NCBI GenBank assembly: GCA_021234155.1
Contig: JAJEKV010000006.1
Coordinates: 23,809,568 to 23,873,567 of the forward strand
Source of the DNA: Isoetes taiwanensis
Lineage: Eukaryota; Streptophyta; Lycopodiopsida; Isoetales; Isoetaceae
Direction of reading: 5' to 3'
Length of the DNA: 64,000 bases
Under the pieces are notes generated by a model. That model ran no database searches. It was not told where the DNA came from and worked only from the letters and a program-made list of their open reading frames with translations. Below, piece after piece: positions 23,240 to 35,488 of the stretch. The translations under genes were made by a program, and so were the position numbers. Numbering within the stretch: the first letter of the stretch is position 1; every line of letters begins with the position of its first letter.

Positions 23240-24500
23240 TGAGATCCTTGCCATTTCTTGGGTTAGGCAACAATTCCCTTTCCTCGAGTCATCAAGTAGA
23301 AAGCCCCACCCGTACCGCTTTATCAATCAAATGGCCTTCCCATGGGCTTTGAAATTTAGATAGATGCTTTAGTGGTCCCCGCACAACACCAATTGGCCTT
23401 CCTCAAATGGATTGACAACCCGTAACTTACCTTTGATAAGCTTTTACTTTTGCTTATGCCTCATATTGAAGTCCGCTGCTTCTTGTCTCATCTCAGCAAT
23501 TGCAAATAAATCATCCATCCTATTATGCACTTGATTTGGAGTTGGAACTTCTCCTAAATTCTCATAATAAGGTAGCTCCACAAATGAACACAAAGGAATG
23601 TCCAAATGAATAGGCATCACAGCCTTTGTACTCCATAAACCAATTCAAATGGTGTAAAATCCACGTAGCCAACTTGTAAGTACACCAAACTCCATAAGGC
23701 ACCCATCCAAGGCTTCATGCCAATTTCTTTGATTATCCTTCAATCGCTTTTGGCCAAGATAGCTTTCAGAATTTTGTTAGTAGATTCAGCTTTGTCCATT
23801 TCCCCTGGGATAATAAGCGTAAGCTTGCACATGTTGAACACCAATCTTTTTTCGTTAACCGAGCTACTACTTTTCCCATGAAATGAGTTCCCCGACGTAC
23901 AAAAGAATGGTTGGAACACCAAACCGAAAAATCAAATTGTGATAAAGAAAGCTATCGTGGTATTTTCTCAGTAGCATACTTTGTCGGAATTGCTTCTACC
24001 CACTTTGTAAACATGCATGTGGCTGCCAAGATATACTTATGACCTTTGAAGATGGAGGAGTGATAGGCCCAATGTAATCCAATCCCCACATATGAAATGG
24101 ACCAACACTCAAAATAGGATGGAATGGCATATTATTGTGGCCCTGTTAACTCGCTTGTACATTTGCTAACAAAGCCTCTAGTATCCTTTGTAAAGAGTTG
24201 GCCAATAATATCCCAAATGAAGGATCTTCCTAGCTCGTGGTTCTGGGCTGCAAAATGCCCCCGACAATCATGTGCTTGCTGCAACAAATCATGAGTTTGC
24301 TGACCAGCAACACACCTTAATAAGAGACCTTCCATAGTCCTCTTTATACGTAATAGCTTCATGCACCACATAACCAAATGCTTGTACTCTAAGAGCATGC
24401 TTTTGTTGCTTTGAAAATGATGAAGGATAAGTCCGATCTTGCAAATACCTGTGATATGTTGGCATACCAAAGATCCAATCGCCTCAATGAACCCCTTGTA
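23240..24500 (-). pseudogene. Composite copy A: integrase relic
   Basis: Minus-strand frames around 24130-24320 include HDCRGHFAAQNHELGR, resembling the HHCC zinc-binding start of Gypsy integrases. Around 23620-23720 lies PFELVYG, a common integrase-region motif. The C-terminus (23240-23500) equals, in reverse, the plus-strand copy at 34780-35070, which reads FQSPWEGPFLIDKA, a GPY/F-type module. Frameshifts are dense, many at CTG/CAG positions. The catalytic D-D-E residues cannot be traced with confidence. Confidence 0.65.
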
Positions 24501-26000
24501 ATACTCCATTATCCCAATTGCTACTGGGTTGGTCTGCTTCCTCTTCTATTTCAGCACCACTACTCAAATAGGCACTTGATTATGAGCTCCTTGAGCCATC
24601 TTAACATACTTCAACTCAAATTCTTATATGATAAGAGCCCATCTTGTAAACTTAGGATCTTGGACAGCCTTTATTGTATATGCATGGCAATGGGTTCACA
24701 TCCATATGAATGTAGACATAATCAGATATTTGCTGAATTCCATTGTGAAGGAAGAAGATAATGTCTAAATTTATTCAAGGCCCACTTCAATGCCAACCCA
24801 AGATGCTCCATATGAGTCCATTTCTGCTCTTGTGGAGTTAACAACCTGCTAGCATAATAATTCACATCATAATGCTTTTGCTGATTTTTCTGACATAGTG
24901 TGACAGCCAAAGCTTGCTCCCAAATAGTAAAGAATAAATGAAAAGGCTCACTCATTCTTGGAGGAATCAGCAAAGTTCTCTTTCAATTGTCCAAGGCACC
25001 ATTCAAATGCTTCCAGCATCCTCCTTCCATCTAAAATTTCTGCCCTTGCTTCATACAATCCACAAGTGGTCGAGTTATTTTAGCAAAATTGTGCAAATAC
25101 CTCCTACTAAAACTGAGTTGGCCATATAAGCTTCTCACTTGGGATATATTTGTAGGTGGTTTTACCTTGCAATCTTACCATGATCCACTTGTAATCCATT
25201 TTCTGAAACGTAATTGCCCAATAGTTTTCCTCCTCTAGTGAAGAAAATACACTTAGCAGATTCAAACTTATGCCATACAATCGCATCTTTCAAGAACTTT
25301 TTTCCCCGAGATGATCCAAGTGATGCCTTCTTGGATTCGAAAACACCGGGTTAAGTCGCTCTATAAAGACTCTCAAAAGTCTAAAATATCATGAAAAGCA
25401 TATGTCATAGCTCTCTCAAATGTGGCTGGAGCATTTGTGAGGCCAAAAGGTAATACCTTTGTAAGCATAGATGCCAAAAGGTGTTCAAAAAGCCGCCATT
25501 GCTTGATGTGGTGGATAGATTTGGATCTGATTATATCCCTCGAAAAACCATCCAAGAAAGAATAGGCCTGATTTCCGCAACAATATCCAACAAAGTGTCT
25601 ATGAATGGTGTAGGAAAATGATCTCTTTGGTAGCTTTGTTGAGATCCCCGTAAATCAATGCATACCGGATTGAATTATTTGGCTTTCCCATCGTACAATA
25701 GAACTGATCCAATCTGAATTTGGCACCGGTACAATAAATCCCGCCCCAAAAGCTTCATAACTTCAGCCTTTACTTGCTCCTCTATTGCTTGGACTCATTC
25801 TCCTTTGAGCTTGCCGGACTGGTTTTGATCCTTGTTTCAAATCAATGGTATGCACCACAACCTCCTCGTGGAATGCCTTTCAATTCTTTGTAATTTCTTG
25901 CCAAAACATCCCTGAATTCTCTTTAACAAAGATATCAAATCAATGCTTCTTCCTCTTGAGTAAGATCTCCAATAGTAACCAATTCTTCTTGGATTTCCTT
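24500..26000 (-). pseudogene. Composite copy A: RT and RNase H relic
   Basis: The same order of motifs as in copy B is found at lower integrity: DVNYYASRLLTPQEQKWTH and LALKWALNKFRHYLLPSQ for the RNase H region (24730-24970), then fragments of RT up to about 25990. The region is broken into many short frames. Alignment with copy B shows that most breaks are 1-3 bp differences where copy B keeps the frame. Confidence 0.7.
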
Positions 26001-26029
26001 GAGAAATATTGATGTTCTTGACTAAATGT

Positions 26030-26215
26030 GGTGATCTGAATGAAGGTGGTGAGTGTGGTGATCTAATGTGGTGAATGTGGTGATTGTGGTGAATGTGGTG
26101 ACAAAGTGATGAATGTGGTGCGGTGATGACCTTGTGGACCCAGAATGGATGTGGTGGATGTGATGATTGTGATGAATTTGGTGCATGTGGTGACCGGGGA
26201 TTGTGGTGAATATGG
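26030..26215 (-). repeat. Ser/His/Pro-coding simple repeat between PR and RT, copy A
   Basis: On the plus strand this is a run of GTGGTGAATGT-like units. Read in the element's frame it codes repeated S-P-H and Q-S-P tripeptides, forming a linker between the protease and RT parts. The copy B equivalent is at 31250-31440. Confidence 0.75.
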
Positions 26216-26826
26216 ACTAATCTGATTTACCCTCATCCTCCGAATCGTGCATGCCACCAAGCTGCTTGTACTTGTATAGTGGGCTGATTTCTGCTTTACC
26301 CCATCCATGCTTGATGTCAAAATCAACATCTCTACTTGATCTAGATCAATACCTTGCTGAAATAAAGTGTCATCAATGGGTCTTTGAATGGACTCCTCCT
26401 TCATGTTTACAAGAGTCTCTTTGTAACTCATCTTCACCAATACTCTCAAGTCTTTTGGATATACTTATCCGCAACTTCCCTCTGTAAATGACATATTTCT
26501 GAATTTTGGGTACCTTTTAACCACTTGTACAAAGTCTTATCTTCCCTGTCACCCACTTCCAAGACATGAAAACAACTAAGACCTTGCTGTCCCCGACACC
26601 ATAGCATTCTCTTTTTGTGATTTCTAACTGGGGCTGCTCAAAGAAAGATTGCAAAGAAAGGTACCTTTTGCTGATTTCAGAGGATGATCTATAGTAACCT
26701 TTGTGTTCTCCTTGAAAGATGTTCATCTCAAGGCTTCCTCCATGAAGTCTCAGCTTGTAATGCATCTAACCATGTCCGCTCAAAGAACAAAGTATAAGTT
26801 TCAAAGATGCACACTCTCCTGAAATT

Positions 26827-27291
26827 TCAAAACCATGAAATCCAAGATTGCTTCCACCTCATAAACCTTGCATAAGACATTTCTATGACCCCATAGGCTG
26901 CACCTTCATTTGATTGAATGCTTTGAGCATCATAGTTGTCGGTTCCATCATTTTCAATCCAACTTGAAGCATTATGTGGTAAGGCATGACATTCACTCCC
27001 GCCAAGATCTATGTTGGCCTCTTTGATTAGATAACCATTAATACTCACATCACAAAGAAATGGCCCAGGATCCTTGGATTGCCGGGCTGGTGGCTCCATT
27101 CTCCTCTTGTCGGTATCATTTGATATGATTTGTTGGACTGAAATTTCTGATTTTGTTCTTCCCCCTAACTCTTGCAACAAATTTGGAGAATAATGCATCA
27201 ATTGCTCAAGAGTAAGTGTAACTTTAGTGGCCAAAACTTGGCTGATCACATCATCTTCATTTTGAATTTCCTCATCCACCATAGGAGGCAT
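26827..27291 (-). pseudogene. Composite copy A: aspartic protease region
   Basis: The frame contains PFLCDVSINGYLIKEANIDL. The sequence before the Asp resembles the strand that leads into the retropepsin D-S/T-G loop, but the loop itself reads DLGGSEC in this copy and is different again in copy B (about 32215). Both copies look corrupted at this GC-rich, CHG-rich spot. The downstream protease flap region (ALPHNASS) is readable. The protease would cleave the gag-pol polyprotein in an intact element. Confidence 0.6.
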
Positions 27292-27412
27292 TACTATGGG
27301 CTGATTTTCTTCTATAGACTAAAAATGTTCTGTGGGCAACACATTGAATTGCACCTTCTTAGGTGCTGATACCTTCAAAGCTTGTTCCTTCAAAGCTTTT
27401 GGAAAAGAGGTC

Positions 27413-28171
27413 TTAGTCTTCTCCACAATTGGCACTACTCTTGGTTCTTGAACCACCTTTTGTGATCTTGTAACCGCATTTACTTCTCCAATCTCTTCTT
27501 CTTGCTTTAAATGGGTCACCGTCTACCCCAACAAATCCACAATTTACTACTGATTTTGCCTTCTCTTGCTTCTTAAGCTCCTCAATAAGAGCCTTAACTT
27601 GAGGATTATCAATGTACTTTGCATCTTGAATGCGAACATCATTATTAGGAAGAGGTACGGATTCAAACACTTGCTGCTTTGGTGGATACTTGTTGGTTGC
27701 CCATTCTGGTTTCCCATGGATTTTCCAACAAGTCTCATCATGCTTAAATTTATCACATAACTTGCAATATAAATGAGCCTTACTTGGATACCATCCCTGT
27801 TTTGGCTGCACCATTGGTGTGGAACCCATTGGAACTTGTTGGGCAATTGGAGCTTGTGGTATCATGGGCACTTGTGGCATGATAGGTGCTGCTTGCATTG
27901 GTTGAATAGGAATAGGTGGTGCTTGTTGCATAACAGCAAATACCGGATTGGCCCTCTCAAAGAATCTCTTCTCCCTACATTCTTGATCATTATGGCCCTT
28001 GATTTGGCATCTTGAGCAGAATTTCAGCAATCTACATGTAGTATCAGAATGTCCAATAGACCCACAATACTCACAAGTAATAAACCCAACCTCCCTTGGC
28101 TTCTCACCAATTGTGCTTAGAAATCTTGGCTGCAATATCCTCTGTTTTATGCTCTGGAGCAGCAACTTCAT
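27413..28171 (-). pseudogene. Composite copy A: gag nucleocapsid with three zinc knuckles
   Basis: The 252-codon frame holds two close CX2CX4HX4C knuckles, CEYCGSIGHSDTTC (residues 33-46) and CSRCQIKGHNDQEC (52-65). A Pro/Gln/Met-rich hinge (about 84-126) follows, then CKLCDKFKHDETCWKIHGKP (from 136). The third pattern is CX2CX4HX3C followed by W-K-I-H-G-K-P, a layout more familiar from Copia gag proteins. The N-terminal capsid part continues toward 28960 in other frames (for example MERWTSFTQKEDESIREYNQ near 28400). The protein would bind element RNA, but the frame is broken. Confidence 0.75.
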
Positions 28172-29141
28172 GAATGTATCCTAGCTTATCTTCAGCCTTG
28201 AGAGCATACTTTTGTGCCTCTAGTAATGTTGTAGGCTGTTTAGCCTTCACCTTATGAGCAATAGCTCGTTTCAGCCCCTTCACATACTATTGATATCCAT
28301 TTCATCATTCCTTGCAATCTTCCAATGAACCACGGCTTTGAGAACCGAATAATGTACCTCTGATTATACTCTCTAATTGATTCATCTTCCTTTTGTGTGA
28401 AACTGGTCCACCTTTCCATAGTCTTATCCTTACCATGAACTTCTTTGATAATTAGCAATAAAAAGCTTCTTTCAATTCCTGATATGTCATGGTATCTCGG
28501 CCGAAGTTTGAGCCCATTCCTCCAATCGAATCTTGCAAAGAACTATGAAACCAAAGCAAATAATCACCAACCGGTAACTTACATTGCCGGCAATACCTCT
28601 CAAACTTCACAATATGCTTCAAAGGATCCCCACCACCAGATCATCAAACTTTGGAATGCCCATTATCCGAAAACCCCATACCATAGGTGGTAATACAGCC
28701 ATCTCTCGCCTCTTCTTGGGTTTCTTGAATTGGAAAACGAAATTGAATCTCCTTCAATTTGAAAACGAAATTGATTACCTTCTAGATCGGTAAATGGAAT
28801 CAAAACCTCCTCGATCTCGAATTAGACTCCAAATCTGCTCCCAAATCTGAAAACGAAATTGAATCTTGATGCAATTTTGAGCCCAAAGATTGACTCACCG
28901 GTCCCCTTCTTGTTACGATGGAGCTTGGTGGGATATCCTTCTTACTTCCCTTGGGCATAAAACTATGCTCCCCTTGTCAAATTTTACTCCACAAATCAAT
29001 TACGGCAAAATCCCCTTCACACAAGAAATTGCTCCTTTCACAATGGTGTCGTTTCTTTTTGACGATCATCACCAATACCAATGGTAACAACTCCCTTTTT
29101 TCACTGGAAATTCTTGCCGATCAATGGTCTGTCGAGCCACC

Positions 29142-29154
29142 GTGGTCGCCAAAT
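29142..29154 (-). promoter_or_regulatory. Primer binding site of the composite family, copy A
   Basis: Next to LTR 2, in the element's sense, the sequence reads ATTTGGCGACCAC directly after the LTR end CTAACA. Its position and the TGG-start pattern fit a PBS. It does not match initiator tRNA-Met, so another tRNA primes this family. Which one cannot be told without a tRNA comparison. Confidence 0.5.
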
Positions 29155-29521
29155 TGTTAGAGCCTGAACTCTAACCTTGCAAGAAGGATGAAAAACTCAA
29201 CAATCCAAGCTCAATCTATCAAATCAAGGCAATGCACAACACAAAGAATCTTCATCTCCATAGCTAGATCAATGAAAATACTCTCTCCCAATACACCGTC
29301 TCTCTGTTCTTCTCTCTCTCTGCTCAGATAATACAATGATCATAATGGCTCCACAATGCATACGTGCAAATATCCTGCACGCGTGCATGCGCGTATATCA
29401 CTCCATATACGGTATATGATGAATGTGGTGAGTGGTGACAAGTGTGGTGAGTGGTGACGAATGTGGTGAGTGGCGATGAGTGTGGTGAGTGGTGATGAAT
29501 GTGGTGGTGAGTGTGGTGAGT
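29155..29521 (-). repeat. LTR 2 of the composite, fused to pol
   Basis: It begins TGTTAGAGCC like LTR 1. At its right edge the GTGGTGA repeats run directly into 'ttttcttgagcaaaccagc', which lies within the RNase H/integrase region of copy B. The integrase and 3' untranslated part of copy B are therefore missing and this LTR is shared by both copies. Confidence 0.8.
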
Positions 29522-29529
29522 TTTCTTGA

Positions 29530-31737
29530 GCAAACCAGCAACACACCTTAATAAGAGACCTTCCATAGTCCTCTTATACAGAATAGCTTCATGCACCACA
29601 TAATCAGCTGCTTGTACTCTAAGAGCATGCTTTTGTTGCTTTGAAAATGATGAAGGATAAGTCTGATCTTGCAAATACCTGTATATGTTGGCATACCAAA
29701 GATCCACCGTCTCAATGAACCCTTGTAATACTCCATTATCCTGAATTGCTACTGGCTGGTCTGTTTCCTCTTCTATTTCAGCACCACTACTCAAATAGGC
29801 ACTTGGATTATGAGCTCCTTGAGCCATCTTAACATACTTCAACTCAAATTCTTGTATGATAAGAGCCCATCTTGTAAACTTAGGATCTTGGACAGTCTTA
29901 TTGTATATGCATGGCAATGGGTTCACATCCATATGAATGTAGACATACTGTACATTTGCTGAATTCCATTGTGAAGGAAGAAGATAATGTCTAAATTTAT
30001 TCAAGGCCCACTTCAATGCCAACCCAAGATGCTCCACATGAGTCCATTTCTGCTCTTGTGGAGTTAACAACCTGCTAGCATAGTAATTCACATCATAATG
30101 CTTTTGCTGATTTTTCTGACATAGTGTGACAGCCAAAGCTTGCTCCCAAATAATAAAGAATAAATGAAAAGGCTCACTCATTCTTGGAGGAATCAGCAAA
30201 GTTCTCTCTTTCAATTGTCCAAGGCACCATTCAAATGCTTCTTGAGCATCCTCCTTCCATCTAAAATTCTGCCCTTGCTTCATACAATCCACAAGTGGCT
30301 GAGTTATTTTAGCAAAATTGTGCAAATACCTCCTACTAAAACTGAGTTGGCCATATAAGCTTCTCACTTGGGATATATTTGTAGGTGGTTTTACCTTGCA
30401 ATCTTACCATGATCCACTTGTAATCCATTTTCTGAAACGTAATTGCCCAATAGTTTTCCTCCTCTAGTGAAGAAAATACACTTAGCAGGATTCAAACTTA
30501 TGCCATACAATCGGCATCTTTCAAGAACTTTTCTGAGATGATCCAAGTGATGCCTTCTTGGATTCAAAACAACGGCAAAGTCGCCTATAAAGACTCTCAA
30601 AAAAAAGTCTAAAAATATCATGAAAAGCATATGTCATAGCTCTGAAATGTGGCTGGAGCATTTGTGAGGCCAAAAGGTAATACCTTGTAAGCATAGATGC
30701 CAAAAGGTGTTCAAAAAGTCCGCCATTGCTTGATGTGGTGGATAGATTTGGATCTGATTATATCCCCGAAAATCCATCCAAGAAAGAATAGGCCTGATTT
30801 CCGCAACAATATCCAACAAAGTGTCTATGAATGGTGTAGGAAAATGATCTCTTTTGGTAGCTTTGTTGAGATCCCTGTAATCAATACATACTCGGATTGA
30901 ATTATTTGGCTTTCTCACTGGTACAATAGAACTGATCCAATCTGAATTTGGCACTGGTACAATAAATCCCGCCTCCAAAAGCTTCATAACTTCAGCCTTT
31001 ACTTGCTCCTCTATTGCTGGACTCATTCTCCTTTGAGCTTGCTGGACTGGTTTTGATCCTTGTTTCAAATCAATGGTATGCACCACAACCTCTGGTGGAA
31101 TGCCTTTCAATTCTTTGTAATTTCTTGCCAAAACATCCCTGAATTCTATTAACAAAGATATCAAATCACGTTCTTCCTCTTGAGTAAGATCGCCTCCAAT
31201 AGTAACCAATTCTTCTTGATTTCCTTGAGAAATATTGATGTTCTTGACTGAATGTGGTGACTGTAATGAAGGTGGTGAGTGTGGTGACGAATGTGGTGAA
31301 TGTGGTGAATGTGGTGACAGTGATGAATGTGGTGCGTGTGATGACTGTAGTGACTGTAATGGATGTGGTGGATGTGATGATTGTGATGAATTTGGTGCAT
31401 GTGGTGACTGTAAGGATTGTGGTGAATATGGACTAATCTGATTTACCTCATCCTCCAGAATGTGCGCATGCCACCAAGCTGCTTGTACTTGTATAGTGGG
31501 CTGATTTCTGTTTACCCCATCCATGCTTGATGTCAAAATCAACATCTCTACTTGATCTAGATCAATACCTTGCTGAAATAAAGTGTCATCAATGGGTCTT
31601 TGAATGGACTCCTTCTTCATGTTTACAAGAGTCTCTTGTAACTCATCTTCACCAATACTCTCAAGTCTTTGGATATACTTATCGCAAACTTCCTCAGAAA
31701 ATGACATATTTCTGAATTTTGGATACCTTTTAACCAC
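29530..31737 (-). pseudogene. Composite copy B: RT and RNase H
   Basis: This is the best-preserved pol of the window. The frame 31737-30634 includes VEMLILTS, the SPHSP linker, then GIPPEVVVHTIDLKQGSKPV, LLEAGFIVPVPNSDW and RVCIDYRDLNKATKRDHFP, standard Gypsy RT motifs. The catalytic box appears as VFIGDFAVVL near 30580, where F-x-D-D is expected. RNase H follows in 30367-29530, with WEQALAVTLCQ and DVNYYASRLLTPQEQKWTH. A frameshift separates the two halves near 30630. No integrase follows because the LTR 2 fusion removed it. Confidence 0.8.
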
Positions 31738-31959
31738 TTGTACAAAGTCTTATCTTCCCTCACACCCACTTCCAAGACATGAAAACAACTAAGACCTTGC
31801 TGTCCCGACACCATAGCATTCTCTTTGCTGATTTCTAACCGGGGCTGCTCAAAGAAAGATTGCAAAGAAAGGTACCTTTTGCTGATTTCGAGGGATGATC
31901 TATAGTAACCTTGTGTTCTCCTTGAAAGATGTTCATCTCAAGGCTTCCTCCATGAAGTC

Positions 31960-32507
31960 TCAGCTTGTACGGCATCTAACCATGTCCCGCCGGCAAGAAC
32001 AAAGTATAAGTTTCGGATGCACACTCTCTGGAAATTTCAAAACCATGAAATCCAAGATTGCTTCCACCTCATAAACCTTGCATAAGACATTTCTTATGAC
32101 CCGCATAGGCTGCACCTTCATTTGATTGAATGCTTTGAGCATCATAGTTGTCGGTTCCATCATTTTCAATCCAACTTGAAGCATTATGTGGTAAGGCATG
32201 ACATTCACTCCGCTGCCGGGTACCCTATGTTGGCCTCTTTGATTAGATAACCATTAATACTCACATCACAAAGAAATGGCCCAGATCCTTGGATTGCCGG
32301 GGCTGGTGGCTCCATTCTCCTCTTGTCGGTATCATTTGATATGATTTGTTGGACTGAAATTTCTGATTTTGTTCTTCCCCCTAACTCTTGCAACAAATTT
32401 GGAGAATAATGCATCAATTGCTCAAGAGTAAGTGTAACTTTAGTGGCCAAAACTTGGCTGATCACATCATCTTCATTTTGAATTTCCTCATCCACCATAG
32501 GAGGCAT
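31960..32507 (-). pseudogene. Composite copy B: protease region
   Basis: It begins MPPMVDEEIQNEDDVIS and matches copy A closely up to PFLCDVSINGYLIKEANI. The catalytic loop is then garbled, and a neighbouring frame continues with NVMPYH, a usual retropepsin follow-on. One frameshift lies exactly at the catalytic site. Confidence 0.6.
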
Positions 32508-32765
32508 TACTATGGGCTGATTTTTCTTCTATAGACCTAAACCGTTACGTGGGCAACAAATAGAATTGCACCTTCTTAGGTGCTGATACCTTCAAAGCTT
32601 GTTCCTTCAAAGCCTTTGGAAAAGAGGTCTTAGTCTTCTCCACAATTGGCACTACTCTTGGTTCTTGAACCACCTTTTTGTGATCTTGTAACCGCATTTA
32701 CTTCTCCAATCTCTTCTTCTTGCTGAAATGGGTCACTTTGTCTACCTCAACAAATCCACAATTTA

Positions 32766-34197
32766 CTACTGATTTTGCCTTCTCTTGCTTCTTAAGCTCC
32801 TCAATAAGAGCCTTAACTTGAGGATTATCAATGTACTTTGCATCTTAAATGCACGAACATCATTATTAGAAGAGGTACCTGATTCAAACCCTTGTTTGCT
32901 TTGGTGGATACTTGTTGGTTGCCCATTCGGTTTCCCATGGATTTTCCAACAAGTCTCATCATGCTTAAATTTATCACATAACTTGCAATATAAATGAGCC
33001 TTACTTGGATACCATCCCCGTTTTTGGCTAAACCATTGGTGTGGAACCCATTGGAACTTGTTGGGCAATTGGAGCTTGTGGTATCATGGGCACTTGTGGC
33101 ATGATAGGTGCCGCTTGCATTGGTTGAATAGGAATAGGTGGTGCTTGTTGCATAACAAAGAAATACCGGATTGGCCCTCTCAAAGAATCTCTTCTCCCTA
33201 CATTCTTGATCATTATGGCCCTTGATTTGGCATCTTGAGCAGAATTTCAAGAATCTACATGTAGTATCGAGAATGTCCAATAGACCCACAATACTCACAA
33301 GTAATAAACCGCACCTCCTTGGCTTCTCACCAATTGTAAGCTTAGAAATCTTGGCTGCAATATCCTCTGTTTTATGCTTTGGGAGCAACTTCATGAATGT
33401 ATCCTAGCTTATCTTCACCTTTGAGAGCATACTTTTGTGCCTCTAGTAATGTTGTAGGCTTGTTTAGCCTTCACCTTATGAGCAATAGCTCGTTTCAGCC
33501 CCTTCACATACCATTGGATATCCATTTCATCATTCCTTGCAATCTTCCAATGAACCCGCGGCTTTGAGAACCGCAATGTACCTCGATTATACTCTCTAAT
33601 TGATTCATCTTCCTTTTGTGTGAAACCGGGTCCACCTTTCCATAGTCTTATCCTTACCATGAACTTCTTGATAATTAGCAATAAAAGCTTCTTTCAATTC
33701 GATATGTCATGGTATCCGCTGATTTTGAGCCCATTCCTCCACCGAATCTTGCAAAGAACTATGAAGCCAAAGCAAATAATCACTCAGGTAGATAACTTAC
33801 ATTGTTGGTAATACCTCTCAAACTTCACAATATGCTTCAAAGGATCCCATCCACCAGGATCATCAAACTTTGGAATGCCCATTGTCCTAAAACCCCATAC
33901 CATAGGTGGTAATCAGCCATCTCGCCTCTTCTTGGGTTTCTTGGAATTGGAAAAACGAAATTGAATCTCCCTTCAATTTGAAAAACGAAATTGATTACCT
34001 TCTAGATCGGTAAATGGAATCAAAACCTCCCGGATCTGAGAATTAGACTCCAAATCTGCTCCAAATGAAAACGAAATTGAATCTTGATGCAATTTTGAGC
34101 CCAAAGATTGACTCACCGGTCCCCTTCTTGTTACGATGGAGCTTGGTGGGATATCCTTCTTACTTCCCTTGGGCATAAAACTATGCTCCCTTGTCAA
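32766..34197 (-). pseudogene. Composite copy B: gag
   Basis: From near the PBS the frame starts MPKGSKKDIPPSSIVTRRG. Later frames carry the same zinc knuckles as copy A, including YCKLCDKFKHDETC at 32960-33000, and the same Met/Pro/Gln-rich hinge (33028-33213). It is broken into four or more frames. The N-terminal 190 or so codons are related to the stray fragment at 53770-54345. Confidence 0.7.
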
Positions 34198-34372
34198 ATT
34201 TTACTCCACAAATCAATTACTGGCAAAATCCCCTTCACACAAGAAATTGCTCCTTTCACAATGGTGTCGTTTCTTTACCGACGATCACCAATACCAATGG
34301 TAACAACTCCCTTTTCACCGGAAATTCTTGCCGATCAATGGTGCCGTGAGCCACCGGTGGTTTCAACCAAAT

Positions 34373-34770
34373 TGTTAGAGTCCCGAACTCTAACCTTGCA
34401 AGAAGGATGAAAAACCCAACAATCCAAGCTCAATCTATCAAATCAAGGCAATGCACAACACAAAGAATCTTCATCTCCATAGCTAGATCAATGAAAATAC
34501 TCTCTCCCAATACACCGTCCCTCTGTTCTTCTCTCTATCTGCTCAGATAATACAATGATCATAATGGCTCCACAATGCATACGTGCAAATATCCTGCACG
34601 CGTGCATGCGCGTATATCACTCCATATACGGTATATGATGAATGTGGTGAGTGGTGACAAGTGTGGTGAGTGGTGACGAATGTGGTGAGTGGTGATGAGT
34701 GTGGTGAGTGGTGATGTGTGTGGTGAGTGGTGGTGAGTGTGGTGTGTGGTGTGTGGTGTGTGGTGAGTGG
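34373..34770 (-). repeat. LTR 3 of the composite, with expanded GTGGT tract
   Basis: It starts TGTTAGAGTC. Toward its right end the GTGGTGA repeats are expanded and become a GTGTG-rich tract (34719-34770), ending abruptly against 'caattgcacgagatgagaca', which is integrase sequence in the opposite orientation. This is the inversion breakpoint of the composite. Confidence 0.8.
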
Positions 34771-35070
34771 CAATTGCACGAGATGAGACAAGAAGCAGCA
34801 GACTTCAATATGAGGCATAAACAGAAAGTAAAGCTTATCAAATATAAGTTACAGGTTGTCAATCCATTTGAGGAAGGCCAATTGGTGTTGTGCAGGACCA
34901 CTAAGCAGAATCTATCTAAATTTCAAAGCCCATGGGAAGGCCCATTTCTGATTGATAAAGCAGTACCAGGTGGGGCTTTCTACTTGATGACTCCAGAAGG
35001 GGAATTGTTGCCTAATCCCAGAAATGGCAAGGATCTCAGGCCTTATTTTGAAAGAGAAGTGCTATTCTAA
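34771..35070 (+). pseudogene. Plus-strand integrase C-terminus of the composite
   Basis: The frame reads EMRQEAADFNMRHKQKVK, then FEEGQLVLCRTTKQNLSKFQ, SPWEGPFLIDKA, GAFYLMTPEGELLPNPRNGK and DLRPYFERE before its stop. This is the conserved C-terminal domain of Gypsy integrases (basic stretch, GPY/F-like module, 'lprPrn..hLrpYy' end). It is intact here, while the minus-strand counterpart at 23220-23503 is frameshifted. The domain helps position integration. It is fused upstream to LTR 3, so it is a fragment. Confidence 0.8.
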
Positions 35071-35488
35071 GGGATTCAGATTTGGCAGAGCTCCAATTAC
35101 AGAGAATTTGTGGAGAACTTTTGGGTTACAGCAGGCCATTTTTCTGTAAAAACAGATGGTGACAGTTCCATAATACACAATCTATCCTACATCAAAAGAT
35201 GTGTTTCGGCGATACGAATCCAACGAGCTATGGCGCAGGTTAAACGGAGGTCTGGAGCTCAAGATATCGACTTTCAAAAGTTTGCCCGCGATTCTGAGGG
35301 CTCTGTTTCGTCCTTTGTCATTTTTGGACCGTTTTTTTATATCGGACATTTGGATTTGAGGAGGGTATTTTCTTTCTAAACATACATGTAAATGTGTCAT
35401 TTGGGGACATGTCCCAAGGACCATAGTAGTATGTTTTGTTGTGGGTTCTCCGCCACGGAGTGGCATATTTTCCCACTGTGGTCGCCAC

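Noticed and set aside
31235-31441. Cys/Gly/Asp-rich plus-strand frame resembling a metal-binding protein
   Set aside because: It is the antisense reading of the simple repeat that codes the S-P-H linker of the Gypsy polyprotein.
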